Positions 23,917 to 33,512 are shown, counted from the first letter of the stretch. The stretch is DNA of 64,000 nt from Achromobacter kerstersii (GCF_902859595.1 NZ_CADIJQ010000001.1:1674001-1738000); one strand, 5' to 3'. The notes: a model not told the origin generated them from the letters alone. Translations and numbers: made by a program.

Positions 23917-26037
23917 GTGAAGCCACACGTACGAAAACTGTTTGCGGTATCCGCCAGCGTGCTGCTCCTGACCGGCCTGGCCGGTTGCGGCAACGATGAT
24001 GATGACGACGACGACATCGGCGCGGTCACGCCGCCCGCGGCCAGCGTGCCGCAAGGCGCGGCATTGGACGTTGCGATTCTGGCCACGACAGACCTGCACG
24101 CCAACGTGCTGGGGTACGACTACTACAAGCTGGCCGAAGACAAGAGCTACGGCGTGGATCGCACCGCGACGCTGATCGCCAACGCCCGCAAGCAGCACGC
24201 CAACACGCTGCTGTTTGACAACGGCGACACCATCCAAGGCACCGCGCTGTCCGACTACCAGGCGCTGGTCTCGCCCGTGCAGTGCTCGGACATGATTGCC
24301 GTCTATAAGCAGATGAAGCTGCTGGCCTATGACGCCGGCACGATGGGCAATCACGAATTCAATTACGGCCTGCCCTTTTTGTCGCAGATCACGAACGTGG
24401 ACTTCGGCCTGGCCGGCATTGGCAAAGGCACGGCGCAGACCAACCCCGCAGGCGCGCGCGATTGCGCGGCACCGGGCTTTCCGTTCGTGTTGGCCAATGT
24501 GGTGTCGGCCGCCAGCAAGCAACCCATCTTCAAACCCTGGGTGGTGCTGGACAAGACGTTCAAGGCCACGGACGCCAGCGGCAAGACCATCGATGTGCCG
24601 TTGAAGGTGGGCGTCATCGGCTTTGCGCCGCCGCCCATTCTGCAATGGGACAAGGCCAATCTGGAAGGCCATGTCGAGGTCACGGGCTGGAAGGAGACCG
24701 CGCAACGCTATGTGCCCGACATGAAGGCCGCGGGCGCGGACATCATCGTGGCGCTGGCGCATGGCGGTATCGACATGAAGACGGCGTATAGCCCGTCGAT
24801 GGAAAACGGCGCGGGCTACCTGAGCCAGGTGCCGGGCATCGATGCACTGATCACCGGCCACCAGCACTTGCTGTTTCCCGACACCAGCACGACGTCTCAA
24901 TTCGCGGGCCAGCCGGGCATTGATCTGGCCAAGGGCCTGATCAACGGGGTGCCTGCCGTGCAGGCCGGCCAATGGGGCAACAACCTGGGTCAGATCACGC
25001 TGAAACTGGCGTATGACAAGGGCTGGCAGGTGCAGAAGGACGCCACGACGGTCTCGCGCATCTCGACGCGCCTGACCGCGCAAAGCGGCACCACGCCGGC
25101 CACCTACGTGGCGCCCGACGCCGCCGTGCAGCAGCTGGTGCAGGCCGAACACGCCGCCACTATCAACTACGTGAAGACGCCCATCGGCCAAAGCCAGTTC
25201 GACATGGCGACTTATTACGCGTTGACGGGCGATGTGTCGGCGTTGCAGATCGTGAACATGGCGCAGATCGACTACCTGACGGATTACATCGCGAAGAACA
25301 ATCCGTCGTACGCCAGCCTGCCTATTCTGTCGGCCGCCGCTCCTTTCAAGGGCGGGCGTAACGGCCCGGGCGACTTCACGTTCGTGAAGCAAGGCAATGT
25401 GGCGATCAACAATGCTGCCGACCTCTATCTGTATCCCAACACGCTGCAAGTGGTGCGCGTCACGGGTGACACCGTGCGCCAGTGGCTGGAGAAGACGGCC
25501 GAACAGTTCAAGCAGATCGACCCCGCCCAGGTCGCGCCGCAAGATCTGGTGGACACAAGCTTTCCCACGTTCAACTTCGACGTGCTGTACGCCGCGGGCA
25601 ATGCGCTGAAGTACGAGATAGACGTCAGCCAACCCAAGGGCTCGCGCATTTCGGGGCTGACGTACCAAGGCGCACCGCTGGACCCAGCCGCGCAGTTCCT
25701 AGTGGTGACCAACAACTACCGCGCAAGCGGCGGCGGCGACTTCCCCGGCCTGGCCGGCGGCAAGGGCGACATCGTGCTGCAAGCGCCGGACGCCAGCCGT
25801 GATGTGCTGATCAGCTACATCAAGAAGAACCCGACGCTGGATCTGGCCACCTATGGGCTGGACCGCAGCTGGCGCTTCAAGCCGCTTGCCACGTTGGCCG
25901 GCCCGGTGGTGTTCTGGTCGGTGCCTGGCACCGTGGCGATGGCCGCCGCGCATGGCGTGACGAACGTGTCCGTGTACGACGCCACGCCTGACGCGACCAC
26001 GCAATTGTCGCGCTACGCGGTGGATCTCAGCCGGTAG
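23917..26037 (+). CDS. cpdB: Lipoprotein 2',3'-cyclic-nucleotide 2'-phosphodiesterase/3'-nucleotidase
   Basis: 706 residues from GTG 23917, preceded by GGAAGGAAAG. The lipobox LAGC gives lipidated Cys24, and a run of seven Asp follows. The metallophosphatase domain has TTDLHAN, DNGDTIQG, MGNHEFN, ALAHGG and TGHQHL, all expected metal ligands. A C-terminal 5'-nucleotidase domain (about residues 400-600) contains LQVVRVTGD and NYRASGGGDFPG. Such proteins dephosphorylate cyclic nucleotides and 3'-nucleotides for salvage. Standard CpdB is periplasmic and soluble; here the lipobox suggests membrane anchoring. The longer frame from 23689 overlaps thiM and lacks a signal. Confidence 0.9.
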   Translation: MKPHVRKLFAVSASVLLLTGLAGCGNDDDDDDDIGAVTPPAASVPQGAALDVAILATTDLHANVLGYDYYKLAEDKSYGVDRTATLIANARKQHANTLLFDNGDTIQGTALSDYQALVSPVQCSDMIAVYKQMKLLAYDAGTMGNHEFNYGLPFLSQITNVDFGLAGIGKGTAQTNPAGARDCAAPGFPFVLANVVSAASKQPIFKPWVVLDKTFKATDASGKTIDVPLKVGVIGFAPPPILQWDKANLEGHVEVTGWKETAQRYVPDMKAAGADIIVALAHGGIDMKTAYSPSMENGAGYLSQVPGIDALITGHQHLLFPDTSTTSQFAGQPGIDLAKGLINGVPAVQAGQWGNNLGQITLKLAYDKGWQVQKDATTVSRISTRLTAQSGTTPATYVAPDAAVQQLVQAEHAATINYVKTPIGQSQFDMATYYALTGDVSALQIVNMAQIDYLTDYIAKNNPSYASLPILSAAAPFKGGRNGPGDFTFVKQGNVAINNAADLYLYPNTLQVVRVTGDTVRQWLEKTAEQFKQIDPAQVAPQDLVDTSFPTFNFDVLYAAGNALKYEIDVSQPKGSRISGLTYQGAPLDPAAQFLVVTNNYRASGGGDFPGLAGGKGDIVLQAPDASRDVLISYIKKNPTLDLATYGLDRSWRFKPLATLAGPVVFWSVPGTVAMAAAHGVTNVSVYDATPDATTQLSRYAVDLSR

Positions 26038-26066
26038 CCCGACCTATCGGCGGGGCGGCGAGGAAG

Positions 26067-26150
26067 GCGGGGTGTTGCGGGCGGGGCATTGCGGGCGGGG
26101 CGTTGCAGGCGGGGCGTTGCAGGCGGGGCGTTGCGGACAGGGCGTTGCGG
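26067..26150. repeat. 14-bp GC-rich intergenic tandem repeat
   Basis: Six 14-bp units of GCGGGGCGTTGCGG, with one- to three-base changes, lie 30 bp after the cpdB stop. The plus strand has a GGGG run in most units. It lies in the 264-bp gap before the MFS gene. I see no gene in this stretch. Confidence 0.9.
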
Positions 26151-26301
26151 GCTGCCCCCCTTCGCGGTCGAGGCGCCCCGCCCCGCCTGATGACCCAAGC
26201 TTGTAAGCATGGTCAATGCCGACACAGACAAATGACAGCTTTCGGTGCTTACAATAGCGCTGTTGCGCCGCAACATCCGCCGAATCTCCCCTAGTCCATT
26301 C

Positions 26302-27522
26302 ATGTCTCACCCCTCTTCTACGCAGCACCGGCCCGCGCTGGTGCTGCTTGCTCTGGCTGTCGGCAGTTTCGCCATCGGAACCACCGAGTTCGCCACGATG
26401 AGCCTGCTGCCCTATTTCTCTCAATCGCTGGGCATTGATGCGCCCACCGCGGGCCACGTCATCAGCGCCTATGCGTTGGGGGTGGTCGTTGGCGCGCCCA
26501 TTCTTGCTGTGCTGGGCGCCAGAATGCCGCGCCGCCGCTTGCTGATTGCGCTGATGGCGCTGTTCGCCGTCGGCAACGGCTTGAGCGCCATCGCCCCCAA
26601 TTACCACTGGATGCTGTTCTTCCGCTTTCTTAGCGGCTTGCCGCATGGCGCGTACTTCGGCATTGCATCGCTGGTGGCCAGTTCGCTCGTGCCCGCCAAC
26701 CGGCGCACGATGGCCGTGGGCCGGGTGTTTCTGGGGCTGACCGTCGCCACCATCGTGGGCGTGCCGCTGGCCAACTGGCTGGGCCAGGTGATTGGCTGGC
26801 GCTGGAGCTTCGGCCTGGTGTCGTTGCTGGCGGTGCTGACGATGATCAGCGTGGCCATCTACGCGCCCGACACGCCCGCCGACCACAAGGCCAGCCCGCT
26901 GCGCGAATTGAGCGCGCTGGGCCGCGGCCAGGTCTGGATCACGCTGGCGATCGGCGCCGTGGGTTTTGGCGGCTTGTTCTCGGTCTACACGTATCTGGCC
27001 GACACGCTCACCGCCGTCACGCAGGTGTCGCCGTCGGTGGTGCCGTTCGTGCTCAGCGCGTTTGGCGTGGGCCTGACCGTGGGCAATATGGTGGTGCCGA
27101 TCTTTGCCGATCGCGCCGTCATGCGCACGGCCGGCCTGCTGCTGGTGTGGTCGGCCGTGGTGCTGGCGCTGTTCCCGCTGATGGCGCACAACGTCTGGCT
27201 GATCACGCTGAACGTGTTCCTGGTGGGCGTGGGCGGCGCGTTGGGCACCGTGCTGCAAACCCGGCTGATGGACGTCGCGGGCGATGCGCAAGGCCTGGCC
27301 GCGGCCCTGAACCACTCGGCCTTCAACACCGCCAACGCGTTGGGCCCGTTACTGGGCGGCCTGGCGATTGCCGCGGGCTATGGCTGGACGTCGACCGGCT
27401 GGGTCGGCAGCCTGCTGGCGCTGGCCAGCTTGCCCTTGTGGCTGTGGGCCGTCTTGCTGGAACGCCAGCATCGCGCCGCGCGTCGCAGCGGGCTGGTCGC
27501 CAGCACGGAATCGGCGCGCTGA
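26302..27522 (+). CDS. MFS exporter of the AraJ/YdhP (DHA1) type
   Basis: 406 residues from ATG 26302. Twelve membrane segments are predicted, with GTTEFATMSLLP (helix 1), the loop motif GARMPRRRLLI after helix 2, RFLSGLPHGAYFG and GVPLANWLGQ (an antiporter-type motif). This family exports arabinose-like sugars, drugs or purine nucleosides; the exact substrate is unknown. The longer frame from 26245 adds 19 residues with no clear start. Neighbours do not indicate a function. Confidence 0.9.
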   Translation: MSHPSSTQHRPALVLLALAVGSFAIGTTEFATMSLLPYFSQSLGIDAPTAGHVISAYALGVVVGAPILAVLGARMPRRRLLIALMALFAVGNGLSAIAPNYHWMLFFRFLSGLPHGAYFGIASLVASSLVPANRRTMAVGRVFLGLTVATIVGVPLANWLGQVIGWRWSFGLVSLLAVLTMISVAIYAPDTPADHKASPLRELSALGRGQVWITLAIGAVGFGGLFSVYTYLADTLTAVTQVSPSVVPFVLSAFGVGLTVGNMVVPIFADRAVMRTAGLLLVWSAVVLALFPLMAHNVWLITLNVFLVGVGGALGTVLQTRLMDVAGDAQGLAAALNHSAFNTANALGPLLGGLAIAAGYGWTSTGWVGSLLALASLPLWLWAVLLERQHRAARRSGLVASTESAR

Positions 27523-27626
27523 GTTTGCGCGCAGTCTTAACACCCTGGCGGAACGCGCTGCCTGAGCGCGCTGCCTGAGCGCACTGCGCTCACGATCCGG
27601 CGGGGTGGGCTACGCCCGCCCTGCCC

Positions 27627-28385
27627 CTACCGGTAATACACGCAGATCCGCTTGCCGCCGATCTCGTGCACGTCGATGGGCAATTCATACAAGGGGCTCA
27701 GCACCTCCGGCCGGATCAATGCATCCGGCGTGCCTTGATGCGCGATCTTGCCTTGCCGCATCGCCACGATGCGGTCGGCGTAGGTGGACGCAAAATTGAT
27801 ATCGTGCAGCACCAGCACCACCGTCTTGCCCAGCTCATCCGCCGCGCGGCGCAGGGTGCCCATCATGGCCACCGCGTGCTTCATGTCCAGGCTGTTCAGC
27901 GGTTCGTCCAGCAGCACGTAGCGCGTGTCCTGGCATAGCACCATCGCCACAAACGCGCGCTGACGCTGTCCACCCGACATCTCATCCAGATAGCGGTCTG
28001 CCAGCGGCTCCAGGTTCAAATAAGCAATGGCGCGGTCGATGTGGGTCTTGTCGTCCAGCGTGAGCCGGCCGCCCGTGTGCGGGTAGCGGCCAAACGCGAC
28101 CAAGTCCTTCACCGTCAGCCGCAAGGGTAGATGGTTGTCTTGCCGCAAGATGGACAGGCGGCGTGCAAGCTCGCGGCTGTCGGCCTTCGTCACGTCCAGC
28201 CCATCCACCTGGATCTGGCCCGCCGATAGCGGCAGCAAGCGGCTGACCATCGACAGCAAGGTCGATTTACCCGCGCCGTTTGGCCCGATGATGGCGGTGA
28301 CGCCATTGGCCGGCAATTGCAAGCTGACGCCATCAACGACCACGCTGTCGCCGTACTGCTTGCTGACTTCGGTTATTTCAATCAT
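27627..28385 (-). CDS. Siderophore ABC transporter ATP-binding protein
   Basis: 252 residues. Walker A GPNGAGKS, signature MSGGQRQRA and Walker B YVLLDEP are intact; the overall layout is that of iron-siderophore ATPases (FepC/FecE/YclP-like). It powers the two FecCD-type permeases encoded upstream, with a 4-bp overlap at 28382-28385. It is the last gene of the iron operon starting from the TonB receptor at 33425. Confidence 0.93.
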   Translation of the reverse strand: MIEITEVSKQYGDSVVVDGVSLQLPANGVTAIIGPNGAGKSTLLSMVSRLLPLSAGQIQVDGLDVTKADSRELARRLSILRQDNHLPLRLTVKDLVAFGRYPHTGGRLTLDDKTHIDRAIAYLNLEPLADRYLDEMSGGQRQRAFVAMVLCQDTRYVLLDEPLNSLDMKHAVAMMGTLRRAADELGKTVVLVLHDINFASTYADRIVAMRQGKIAHQGTPDALIRPEVLSPLYELPIDVHEIGGKRICVYYR

Positions 28386-29377
28386 CGGCGCCCCTTGCGC
28401 AAAATCAGGACGAGGAACATCACGCCGCCTACGAATTCGATCACCACGCTGACCGTGGTGTTCAGGCCCAGCACGCGTTCCAGCAGCGTCTGGCCGCCCA
28501 CCAGGAAGATGATGCTCAGCATCGTGGCGGCGGGAATGGTGTGCTTGTGCTTGTCAGAACCCATCGCCTGATACGCCAGGTTGCTGACAAGCAGGCCGAA
28601 GAACGTCACCGGCCCCACCAGCGCGGTAGACACCGACACCAGCACGGCGATGGCGCCGAGCGTCAGCATCAGGCTGCGGCGATAGTCCACGCCCAGGTTC
28701 ACCGCAATCTCGCGGCCCAGCGCCAGCACGTCGTAGCGATGGCGCATGCGCCAGATCACCAGCGTGGCCACACACACGGCGGCAAACGCAATCGGCAAGA
28801 GCGACACGCGCACCGAATTGAAGCTGGCGAACATGCGGTCTTGCAGCACCAGAAATTCGTTGGGGTCGATCAGCCGCACCATGAAATTGGACAGGCTGCG
28901 AAACAGCAGCCCGAAGATGATGCCCACCAGCATCATCAGGTGCAGGCTGCGTACTGCGTCTGAAAACAACCAGCGAAACAGCAGGCACGCAAACGCCGTC
29001 ATGGCGCAGACTTCCAACAGGAACGCCGCCACGGGGTGGTTCGCTGCCGTTGCGGCCTGGCCGAAGCCGAACACCACGACGGCCTGAATCAACAGGTACA
29101 GCGCGTCAAAACCCATGATGGCGGGCGTCAGGATGCGGTTGTGCGTAATCGTCTGGAACAGCACCGATGACACAGCCACGGCATACGCCACCAGCAGCAT
29201 CGCAATCAGCTTGCCGCCGCGAAATGGAATCACGAACGACCACTGGCCGTTGGCGCCCAAGGTCATGAACGCGGCCACGCACGCCAGCGCGGCGGCGGCC
29301 AGCCAGAACAAACGCATCGGTTGGGGCGGGATTTTCGTCGCGCGCAGCGCGGAGGCGGCTTTCACAAGTTCAGCCAA
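28382..29377 (-). CDS. Siderophore ABC transporter permease (FecCD family), TTG start
   Basis: 331 residues, about nine membrane segments. GREIAVNLGVDYRR and GPVTFFGLLVSNLAY are typical of the FecCD permeases of iron-siderophore importers. The start is TTG 29377: GGAGGA (complement of 29384-29389) lies six bases before it, while the first in-frame ATG is well inside the first helix region. A GTG at 29365 is a weaker alternative. It overlaps the preceding permease gene by 8 bp, consistent with translational coupling. Confidence 0.88.
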   Translation of the reverse strand: MAELVKAASALRATKIPPQPMRLFWLAAAALACVAAFMTLGANGQWSFVIPFRGGKLIAMLLVAYAVAVSSVLFQTITHNRILTPAIMGFDALYLLIQAVVVFGFGQAATAANHPVAAFLLEVCAMTAFACLLFRWLFSDAVRSLHLMMLVGIIFGLLFRSLSNFMVRLIDPNEFLVLQDRMFASFNSVRVSLLPIAFAAVCVATLVIWRMRHRYDVLALGREIAVNLGVDYRRSLMLTLGAIAVLVSVSTALVGPVTFFGLLVSNLAYQAMGSDKHKHTIPAATMLSIIFLVGGQTLLERVLGLNTTVSVVIEFVGGVMFLVLILRKGRR

Positions 29378-30386
29378 GACGGTTCCTCCGCAGGCGCAGC
29401 AGACACAGGAACAAGATGCTGCCAAGCACGCCCACAACGGTGCCGATAGGGATTTCGTAGGGATGAATCACCAGCCGGCCGATGATGTCGCAGGCCAGCA
29501 CGAAGACGCCGCCCAGCCCCGCCACCCAGGGAATGGATCGACGCATGTTGTCGCCCAGAATCAGGCTGACGGCGTTGGGCACGATAAGGCCCAGAAAAGG
29601 AATGGCGCCCGCCGTCACCACCACCACGGCCGAGATGGCCGATACGATCAGCAGGCCCACCAGCGTCAGGCGCGCATGGTTCAGGCCCAGGTTGGACGCG
29701 AACTCGCGGCCCATGCCCGCCACCGTGTAGCGGTCGGCGGCGGCGTAGGCCGCGCAGGCCAGCGCGAAACCAATCCACAGCAATTCATAGCGCCCGCGCA
29801 ACACGCCCGAGAAATCGCCCGTAGTCCAGGCGTGCAGCGATTGCAGCAGGTCAAAGCGAAAGGCCACGAAGGTGGTCATTGCATGAATGACGCCGCCCAG
29901 GATCAGCCCGATCAAGGGCACGATGAACGGCGTGCGCAGCGGCACGCGGCGCAAGAGCGCCAGGAACAGCAAGGTGCCGGCCAGCGCGAAGGCGGTGGCG
30001 GTGAGCATCTTGCCGATCACTGGCGTGTCGGGCGCCAGCAAGGTGACGACCAGGATGCCCAGCGTGGCGGACTCGACGGTGCCGGCCGTCGTGGGTTCGA
30101 CGTAGCGGTTGCGCACCAGCATCTGCATGATCAGCCCGGCCACCGCCAGCGACATGCCGGCCAGCAGCAAGGCCAAGGTGCGTGGCACGCGGCTGACCAT
30201 CATCAGGCGCCAGGCGCGTTCGGCGGCATCGCCCTCGCCCCACAACGCCGTCAATGACAGCTGCCCCGCGCCCAGGCTGACGCTGGCCGCGCACAACAGC
30301 ACCAGCACCAGCAACACGACGGCCAGGCCGCCCCAACCGCTAATCGTCTGCCGCCAGCTCACAGGCGGCCTTCCCTCGCTTCCCAC
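29370..30386 (-). CDS. Siderophore ABC transporter permease (FecCD family)
   Basis: 338 residues. Membrane segments run almost throughout, with LSLTALWGEG, VSRVPRTLALLLAGMSLAVAG, GREFASNLGL and GAIPFLGLIVPNAV, the standard FecCD motifs. It should form a heterodimeric channel with the second permease. The pair looks closest to the two-permease type used for catecholate or petrobactin-like siderophores (Vct/Fat/Ycl), which is an inference from overall sequence feel and not a proven specificity. It begins 16 bp after the binding-protein gene. Confidence 0.92.
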   Translation of the reverse strand: MGSEGRPPVSWRQTISGWGGLAVVLLVLVLLCAASVSLGAGQLSLTALWGEGDAAERAWRLMMVSRVPRTLALLLAGMSLAVAGLIMQMLVRNRYVEPTTAGTVESATLGILVVTLLAPDTPVIGKMLTATAFALAGTLLFLALLRRVPLRTPFIVPLIGLILGGVIHAMTTFVAFRFDLLQSLHAWTTGDFSGVLRGRYELLWIGFALACAAYAAADRYTVAGMGREFASNLGLNHARLTLVGLLIVSAISAVVVVTAGAIPFLGLIVPNAVSLILGDNMRRSIPWVAGLGGVFVLACDIIGRLVIHPYEIPIGTVVGVLGSILFLCLLRLRRNRLG

Positions 30387-30402
30387 GTTTCCCGCACTCC
30401 GC

Positions 30403-31353
30403 TTACTTTCCTTGTGCCAACGCCGCAGTGATGTCGTCCACGTTCTGCTGCATCGCCGTCAGCCCGGCACTGCCCAGCAAATACCAGTTAAAGCCATTCA
30501 GATACACCACCCGCTTGTTCTTCCACGCCTTGGTCGGGCGCACCAGATCGTTGTCCAGCATGCGCTGGGCCGACACGCCTTCTCGGCCGATGGCGGCATC
30601 GCGGTCGATCACGAACAGCCAGTCGGGGTCGGTCTGGGCAATGAACTCGAACGAGATCGCCTGGCCGTGGTTCGACACGTTCAGGCCGGGTGCGGCGGGC
30701 TTGACGCCAAAGGCGTCGTGGATCACGCCAAAGCGCGAGCCGGGGCCATAGGCGCTCATCTTGCCGCCCGTGGTCAGCACGATCAACGCGGTGCCGGCCG
30801 AGCCGGCCTTGTCGTGCAGCGTCTTGATCGATGCCTGCAAGGCCGCCAGCTTCTGCTTGGCCTCTGCCTCTTTGCCGTACAAGGCGGCCAGCGTTTCGGT
30901 GTTGCGCGTGACGCTGCCGACCAGGTCCTTGGCGTCAACCGTGAGGTCGACCGTGGGCGCCAGCTTGGACAGCTCGTCGTACTTGGGCGCCGAGCGGCCC
31001 GCCACGAAGATCACCTGCGGCTGCGCGGCGTGGATCACTTCGTAGTTGGGTTCGAACATGGAACCCACTTTCAGATAACGCTCATCGGCGTACTGCGCCA
31101 ATTGCGGCGGCCACTTGGCAACGGCAGGTACGCCCGTGGCTTCAACACCCAGCGCATGCATCGTGTCCAGCACGGCCAGGTCCATCACCACAGTCTTGGC
31201 GGGGTTGGCCGGCACGGCGGTTTCGCCGCGCGCATGTTTGACAGGCACCGTGGTTTGCGCGGCGCAGACGGTCGTCGCGGCGCCCAAGGCCAGGGCGGCG
31301 GCAACTTGCAGCAACCCGCGGCGGGCACAGCCCGTTTTTCCTTGCTTCGTCAT
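30403..31353 (-). CDS. Siderophore ABC transporter substrate-binding protein
   Basis: 316 residues. The N-terminus CARRGLLQVAAALALGA gives a signal peptide, and the two arginines could direct it to the Tat route. The mature protein has the class III receptor fold: NPAKTVVMDLAVLDTMHALGV, abbreviated here as VVMDLAVLDTMHALG, then EVIHAAQPQVIFVAGR, a long backbone helix and YLNGFNWYLLG. It resembles FatB/VctP/YclQ-type ferric-siderophore receptors. I start it at ATG 31353 because GAAGAGG precedes it; the frame from 31383 adds 10 non-signal residues. It lies 50 bp after the TonB receptor stop, in the same operon. Confidence 0.9.
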   Translation of the reverse strand: MTKQGKTGCARRGLLQVAAALALGAATTVCAAQTTVPVKHARGETAVPANPAKTVVMDLAVLDTMHALGVEATGVPAVAKWPPQLAQYADERYLKVGSMFEPNYEVIHAAQPQVIFVAGRSAPKYDELSKLAPTVDLTVDAKDLVGSVTRNTETLAALYGKEAEAKQKLAALQASIKTLHDKAGSAGTALIVLTTGGKMSAYGPGSRFGVIHDAFGVKPAAPGLNVSNHGQAISFEFIAQTDPDWLFVIDRDAAIGREGVSAQRMLDNDLVRPTKAWKNKRVVYLNGFNWYLLGSAGLTAMQQNVDDITAALAQGK

Positions 31354-31403
31354 AGAAACCTCTTCGTGTTGCGGGGGACGCAAGCGCCCCCCTTTCCTGA
31401 AAC

Positions 31404-33425
31404 TTAGAACTTCACGCCGACGCCCAGCCAGTAACGGCGGCCGTCTTCCACGTATGCGTAGTCGTCATACGTGACTTGCTTGTCGAACAGGTTGTAGATG
31501 CCGGCGTACACCGACACGGTCTTGTTCACCGCGTACGACGCGCCCATATCCACAAAGGTGTAGGACGGCGCCACCACCGACGACGACGAGGCGCCGGTTG
31601 TCGGCTGGCTTTCCTTGCCGCGATAGTTCACGCGCGCCCAGGCTTGCAGCGCGTCGGACGCTTCCCAGTTCACCGTGGTGGTGAACAGATGCTTGGGCAA
31701 CTGGTTCAAGGGCTCGCCCTTGTACTGGCCCGACTTCTGTTCCGACTTGGTGAGCGTGTAGCTGCTGGTCAACGACCAGTCACGCGCCAACGGCAGCTTC
31801 ATGCTGGCTTCCACGCCGCGCGACACCGCCTTGTCCACGTTCATGTAGGTGGTGGGGTTGGAGCCGAACTGGTTGGGGCCTTCCGTGCACTGCGACAACG
31901 GGCAAGCCACGCGGGTGATCTTGTCCTTGAAGTCGTTGTTGAAGACGGTCAGGCCGGCGTTGAAGCCTTCGCCGTCGTCATACAGGATGCCGATTTCTTC
32001 AGTAACCGACTTCTCGGGTGTCAGGTCGGGGTTGCCATACATGTTGCCGCCGCGGCTGACCTGGCCCCAGCCCGCCACCGTCTGGCGCAGGTCCGGCGCA
32101 CGGAAGCCCGTAGACACGCCACCCTTCAACGTCCAGCGCTCCGCCATGTGCCACACGCCGTACAAACGCGGGCTGAAGTGCGTGCCGAAGTTCTCGTCTT
32201 CGTCCATGCGCAGGCCGGCGGTCAGCGCGAAGCTGTCGGTCAGGCGCCATTCGTCTTCGGCGAACAAGGCCCACTGGTAGCGGTCGATCTTGCTCGGGCC
32301 GCCCGACAACTGATTGCCGGTTTGATCGTTCAGGCGCTGGCTGAGATACGTGCCGCCCAAGGTCAACATGTGCGAACCCAACGGCAGCGTCCAGCTCGAT
32401 TGCAGGTTCAGGTTCTTGACCTTCATTTGCCGCGAACGGTTGTCGAACTCTTCCTGCTGCACATAGCTGTCCGACACGGCCCAACCCCAGCGGCCGGTAT
32501 GCGACAGCGCCCACTTGTTGCTGCGATAGTCCGTCTGGGCCGATGCCGGGCAGCCGTTACGCCCGCAGGCCTCGCCCGGCGCCAGCGGCGCAACCGTCTT
32601 GCCCAGCGTTTCCTGGATTTTCTGGCGCATCGTGGTGGCTTCCAGCACGATGTCGTGGTCGCGGTTCGGCGTGAGCGCAAGCTTGGCGGTCACGCTATCC
32701 GAATTGCGCTTGCGGAAGCCGTCGACGATGTTGTCTTCATCGCGCTGCGAGGCCTGGCCATAGATCTGCAAGCCCAGCAAATCGTTCTTGATCGGGCCCG
32801 CCAGATAAAAGTTGCCCTGGTAGATGTCGCCCGATTTGCTGCTTTCCTGAATGGTCGTATCCATGCGGATCTCGCCATGCCATTCCTTGGGCACCTTGCG
32901 CGTGATGATGTTGATTACGCCGCCCATGGCATCCGAGCCATACAGCGACGACATCGGGCCGCGCACCACTTCAATGCGTTCGATGGCGGCAAGCGGCGGC
33001 GTCCAGCCGCCTTCGACGCCGGAAGAATCAGAGTTGGTACGGGTTTCGCGGGAGCTCTGGCGCTTGCCGTCGATCAAGATCAGCGTGTATTGCGGGCCCA
33101 TGCCGCGCAGCGAAATGTCCTGACGGTCGCCGCCGCCGGTAATGATGACGCCCGGCACGTCGATCAGCGCGTCATTCACGTCGCGGTAGAACTTCTTGTC
33201 CAGATCTTCGCGGGTGATCACGCTGATGGACGCCGGCGCATCCTGAATCTGCTGCTCGAAGCCGCTGGCCGTCACAACGACGGTTTCCAGGGTCTTGGCC
33301 GAACTGTCGTTTTGCGCCCAAACGGCCGCCGGGCTCATGCCCAAACCGGCCGCGCACAGGGCCGCCGCCAGTTGCGTACGCGACACCGTGACGCGCCCGC
33401 CCAAGGCCAGATCTTTGCTGCTCAT
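31404..33425 (-). CDS. TonB-dependent ferric-siderophore receptor
   Basis: 673 residues. After the signal peptide (ending near VWAQND) come the TonB box region ETVVVTASG and a plug domain with DAPASISVITREDL, IERIEVVRGPMSSLYGSDAMGGVINIITRK (abbreviated: GPMSSLYGSDAMGG). The beta-barrel follows and ends with a C-terminal Phe, as expected. It should import a ferric siderophore across the outer membrane, with the downstream binding protein and ABC system completing uptake. It resembles the Bordetella Bfr-type and CirA/FepA-like receptors. A Fur-box-like sequence lies 73 bp before the start. Confidence 0.93.
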   Translation of the reverse strand: MSSKDLALGGRVTVSRTQLAAALCAAGLGMSPAAVWAQNDSSAKTLETVVVTASGFEQQIQDAPASISVITREDLDKKFYRDVNDALIDVPGVIITGGGDRQDISLRGMGPQYTLILIDGKRQSSRETRTNSDSSGVEGGWTPPLAAIERIEVVRGPMSSLYGSDAMGGVINIITRKVPKEWHGEIRMDTTIQESSKSGDIYQGNFYLAGPIKNDLLGLQIYGQASQRDEDNIVDGFRKRNSDSVTAKLALTPNRDHDIVLEATTMRQKIQETLGKTVAPLAPGEACGRNGCPASAQTDYRSNKWALSHTGRWGWAVSDSYVQQEEFDNRSRQMKVKNLNLQSSWTLPLGSHMLTLGGTYLSQRLNDQTGNQLSGGPSKIDRYQWALFAEDEWRLTDSFALTAGLRMDEDENFGTHFSPRLYGVWHMAERWTLKGGVSTGFRAPDLRQTVAGWGQVSRGGNMYGNPDLTPEKSVTEEIGILYDDGEGFNAGLTVFNNDFKDKITRVACPLSQCTEGPNQFGSNPTTYMNVDKAVSRGVEASMKLPLARDWSLTSSYTLTKSEQKSGQYKGEPLNQLPKHLFTTTVNWEASDALQAWARVNYRGKESQPTTGASSSSVVAPSYTFVDMGASYAVNKTVSVYAGIYNLFDKQVTYDDYAYVEDGRRYWLGVGVKF

Positions 33426-33497
33426 GATTCCGCTTTCTCCCGTACCGGACCCTGCCGCACCCCACGTGCAACACCGGGCCCACCTCTTATTTCTTAA

Positions 33498-33512
33498 TGA
33501 AAACTATTCTCA
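33498..33512. promoter_or_regulatory. Fur-box-like site upstream of the first TonB receptor
   Basis: TGAAAACTATTCTCA matches 12 of 14 specified positions of the 7-1-7 Fur motif TGATAAT-N-ATTATCA. It sits in the 211-bp gap between the receptor gene and the divergent response-regulator gene, so it could repress both when iron is plentiful. Confidence 0.65.

Noticed and set aside
26044-27315. 423-codon minus-strand frame opposite the MFS gene
   Set aside because: Antisense of a transporter gene, ending in the 14-bp repeat, with no domain.
31476-33497. 673-codon plus-strand frame opposite the first TonB receptor
   Set aside because: The receptor on the minus strand is clear. The antisense frame has no recognisable domain and has the composition of a shadow frame.
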